Origin: Selenomonas sp. WCT3
Lineage (GTDB): Bacteria > Bacillota > Negativicutes > Selenomonadales > Selenomonadaceae
Length of the DNA stretch: 64,000 bases
Direction of reading: 5' to 3'
NCBI GenBank assembly: GCA_900100835.1
Contig: FNCM01000001.1
Coordinates: 186,001 to 250,000, forward strand
Shown: piece by piece, positions 62,677 to 64,000 of the stretch
Position numbering within the stretch: the first letter of the stretch is position 1
How the letters are laid out: every line of letters begins with the position of its first letter
Translations under genes and position numbers: made by a program
Notes under the pieces: model-generated
The model's input: the letters and a program-made list of their open reading frames with translations, nothing else
Told to the model about the DNA's origin: nothing
Databases searched by the model: none

Positions 62677-63359
62677 GTGAGCCGCGCCTCCAATTCTTCC
62701 ACCTGTTTTTTGATGGCCGCATACTTCTTGCTTTTTACTGCCCGGGCACTGTTCTCCATCCCCGAAAGAATGCGGCGTTGCTGGAACAGCAGTGCCTCAA
62801 TATGATGTTTGAGCAATGCCGGCTTGTTTTTCCAAAGCATGGGGCCAATCAAAAGGTCCAAGGGCTCCGGGCGCTTCTCGGCACCAGGCTCCGCCTTGAT
62901 GATTTCATAGATGCGGCCGTCATCCACCGCCAAGGCCTCATCGACAATATGCCATTTGTGTCCATAGAGCCAGGAACGCAGTTCCATAGCCCCATTCATC
63001 GGCTGCAATACCAGCGTCGTGAGCTTATCGGTCACGTCCATGGACTGCTCCAAAATCTGGGTCATCAAAATTCCGCCCATGCCGGCAATGCAAACAGTAT
63101 CCACCTCACCCGGTGCTAAGACCTGTAATCCGTTGCCCAAGCGGACGGAAATCTGGTCTTCGGCAATGCCGTTTTCATGAACCGTGCGCTTGGCCGCCTC
63201 ATAGGGACCCTGGTTCAAATCTCCGGCCACCACAAAGGTCGCCTTCTCCTCTCGTATCAAGTCAATAGCAAGATAGCCATGATCCGTACCGATATCTGCT
63301 GCGCGGCAGCCCTTCGGCACGAAATCTGCCAATGCCTGTAGTCTGTCATCCAGCTGCAT
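62670..63359 (-). CDS. trmK: tRNA (adenine(22)-N1)-methyltransferase
   Basis: TrmK methylates adenosine 22 of tRNA. The 229-residue protein has the SAM-binding segment GCRAADIGTDHGYLAIDLI and the NPPY-like catalytic region GMGGILMTQILEQS, both family features. A basic coiled-coil end (QRRILSGMENSARAVKSKKY) fits the C-terminal arm. ATG 63359 has GAGGGGAG upstream. It sits in the usual rpoD-trmK-nif3 order, here with a tRNA-Asn gene inserted. Confidence 0.94.
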   Translation of the reverse strand: MQLDDRLQALADFVPKGCRAADIGTDHGYLAIDLIREEKATFVVAGDLNQGPYEAAKRTVHENGIAEDQISVRLGNGLQVLAPGEVDTVCIAGMGGILMTQILEQSMDVTDKLTTLVLQPMNGAMELRSWLYGHKWHIVDEALAVDDGRIYEIIKAEPGAEKRPEPLDLLIGPMLWKNKPALLKHHIEALLFQQRRILSGMENSARAVKSKKYAAIKKQVEELEARLTW

Positions 63360-63384
63360 AAGAGTCTCCCCTCTTTACGAAAAT

Positions 63385-63413
63385 AAAAAAGGGTGTAACA
63401 TTTCGTTACACCC
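63385..63413 (-). terminator. Terminator of tRNA-Asn
   Basis: GGGTGTAAC, loop GAAAT, GTTACACCC then TTTTTT on the minus strand. Confidence 0.92.
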
Positions 63414-63425
63414 TTGTGCTCTCAA

Positions 63426-63501
63426 TGGCTCCTCGAGCAGGATTCGAACCTGCGACAGCCTGATTAACAGTCAGGTGCTCTACCGGCTGAGCTATCGAGG
63501 A
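63426..63501 (-). tRNA. tRNA-Asn (anticodon GUU)
   Basis: A 76-base tRNA with CCA encoded. Acceptor TCCTCGA pairs with TCGAGGA; the anticodon loop CTGTTAA gives GUU; the T-loop GGTTCGAATCC is standard. Confidence 0.98.
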
Positions 63502-63534
63502 ATAATTATTGAAGCTCGCGCATCAACAGTAACT

Positions 63535-63563
63535 ATTATAGCTGTCTGTCGGATTAATGTCAA
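63535..63563 (-). promoter_or_regulatory. Promoter of tRNA-Asn
   Basis: Minus strand TTGACA (63558-63563), 17-base spacer, TATAAT (63535-63540): full consensus, in the rpoD-tRNA gap. Confidence 0.85.
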
Positions 63564-63571
63564 GAAAATTT

Positions 63572-64000
63572 TTAATCCAAGAAATCCTTCAACTTGCGAC
63601 TGCGGCTTGGGTGGCGCAGTTTGCGCAGTGCCTTCGCCTCAATCTGACGGATTCGCTCACGAGTAACGCCGAAGTTCTGACCAACTTCCTCCAGCGTGCG
63701 TGCCCGGCCATCATCCAAACCAAAGCGCAGGCGCAGAACCTTTTCCTCACGCGGCGTCAGGGTATCGAGAACTTCTTCCAGCTGTTCCTTGAGCAGCATG
63801 AAGGATGCAGCATCAGCCGGAGCCGGTGCGTCCTGATCCTCGATGAAATCTCCCAAATGGGAATCTTCTTCCTCACCGATTGGGGTTTCAAGGGAAACAG
63901 GTTCCTGGGCAATCTTCATGATTTCACGGACCCGCTCCACCGTAATCTCCATCTCTTTGGCAATCTCCTCAGGAGCCGGCTCACGGCCCAGCTGCTGCAG
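63572..64000 (-). CDS. rpoD: RNA polymerase primary sigma factor, C-terminal part, 5' end outside window
   Basis: The last 143 codons of the housekeeping sigma factor. The frame is open to base 64000, starting [17 protein letters not shown] (region 3) and continuing through [20 protein letters not shown]. Region 4 has [18 protein letters not shown] and the helix-turn-helix [20 protein letters not shown] that reads the -35 box. An internal methionine at 63952 is not the true start. The gene precedes tRNA-Asn and trmK. Confidence 0.98.
   Translation of the reverse strand: MQQLGREPAPEEIAKEMEITVERVREIMKIAQEPVSLETPIGEEEDSHLGDFIEDQDAPAPADAASFMLLKEQLEEVLDTLTPREEKVLRLRFGLDDGRARTLEEVGQNFGVTRERIRQIEAKALRKLRHPSRSRKLKDFLD

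Noticed and set aside
1..64000. Insertion sequence, prophage, integron or toxin-antitoxin genes
   Set aside because: No transposase, integrase, phage or toxin-like protein, and no long direct or inverted repeats were recognised in the window.

Overview
The window looks like chromosomal core sequence from an anaerobic, propionate-forming, diderm Firmicute of the Negativicutes, most likely a Selenomonadaceae relative. This rests on three things: low-GC-Gram-positive style genes (ctsR-mcsA-mcsB-clpC, a T-box in front of valS, trmK, mnmM, AGGAGG ribosome sites), outer-membrane type genes (a phosphoethanolamine transferase, an O-antigen ligase-like protein), and a full succinate-to-propionate gene set. 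I see no phage, insertion sequence, CRISPR array or plasmid gene. Coding is dense and mostly on the minus strand; the cyd cluster and a few single genes run on the plus strand.

Layout. 1-4 kb (minus): ispE, a GntR regulator, glmU and the start of prs. 4-11 kb (plus): a catalytically degenerate P1B-ATPase-like protein followed by cydA, cydB, cydD and cydC (cytochrome bd oxidase and its assembly exporter). 11-16 kb: phosphoethanolamine transferase, a divergent helical protein, tadA with a small upstream gene, malate dehydrogenase and a rubredoxin. 16-28 kb: PHP phosphoesterase, uvrC, biotin carboxylase, a candidate small RNA, tRNA-Leu, a D,D-carboxypeptidase, radA, a 46-residue small protein and the ctsR-mcsA-mcsB-clpC stress operon. 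28-30 kb: mgtC-like gene with an attenuator-like leader, and a zinc/manganese-binding lipoprotein. 30-38 kb: CoA-transferase, split methylmalonyl-CoA mutase, MeaB, epimerase, decarboxylase alpha subunit, a tiny decarboxylase subunit and the biotin carrier, with Rex just upstream. 38-44 kb: O-antigen ligase-like protein, folC, valS with a T-box. 44-54 kb: VanW protein, 5'-nucleotidase, mnmM, uvrA, uvrB, dicarboxylate symporter. 54-64 kb: ECF-like membrane protein, a PTS with EIIA and a frameshifted EIIC-EIIB, HD-GYP-like protein, leuS, YitT-family protein, Nif3-like protein, trmK, tRNA-Asn and the 3' end of rpoD.

How the genes work together. The 30-38 kb block turns succinate into propionate: CoA-transferase makes succinyl-CoA, the B12 mutase (guarded by MeaB) makes methylmalonyl-CoA, the epimerase inverts it, and the biotin-dependent decarboxylase makes propionyl-CoA, which recycles to the CoA-transferase. 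Malate dehydrogenase and the dicarboxylate symporter could feed the same route, and Rex would couple it to NADH. The membrane sodium-pump subunit (MmdB) expected with the decarboxylase is not in the window.

The points most worth following are the inactive-looking P-type ATPase leading the cyd operon, a 98-nt candidate RNA with its own promoter and terminator, two genes (mgtC-like and leuS) with a terminator between promoter and ribosome site, a single-base frameshift in the PTS permease, and several perfect inverted repeats sitting on promoters.
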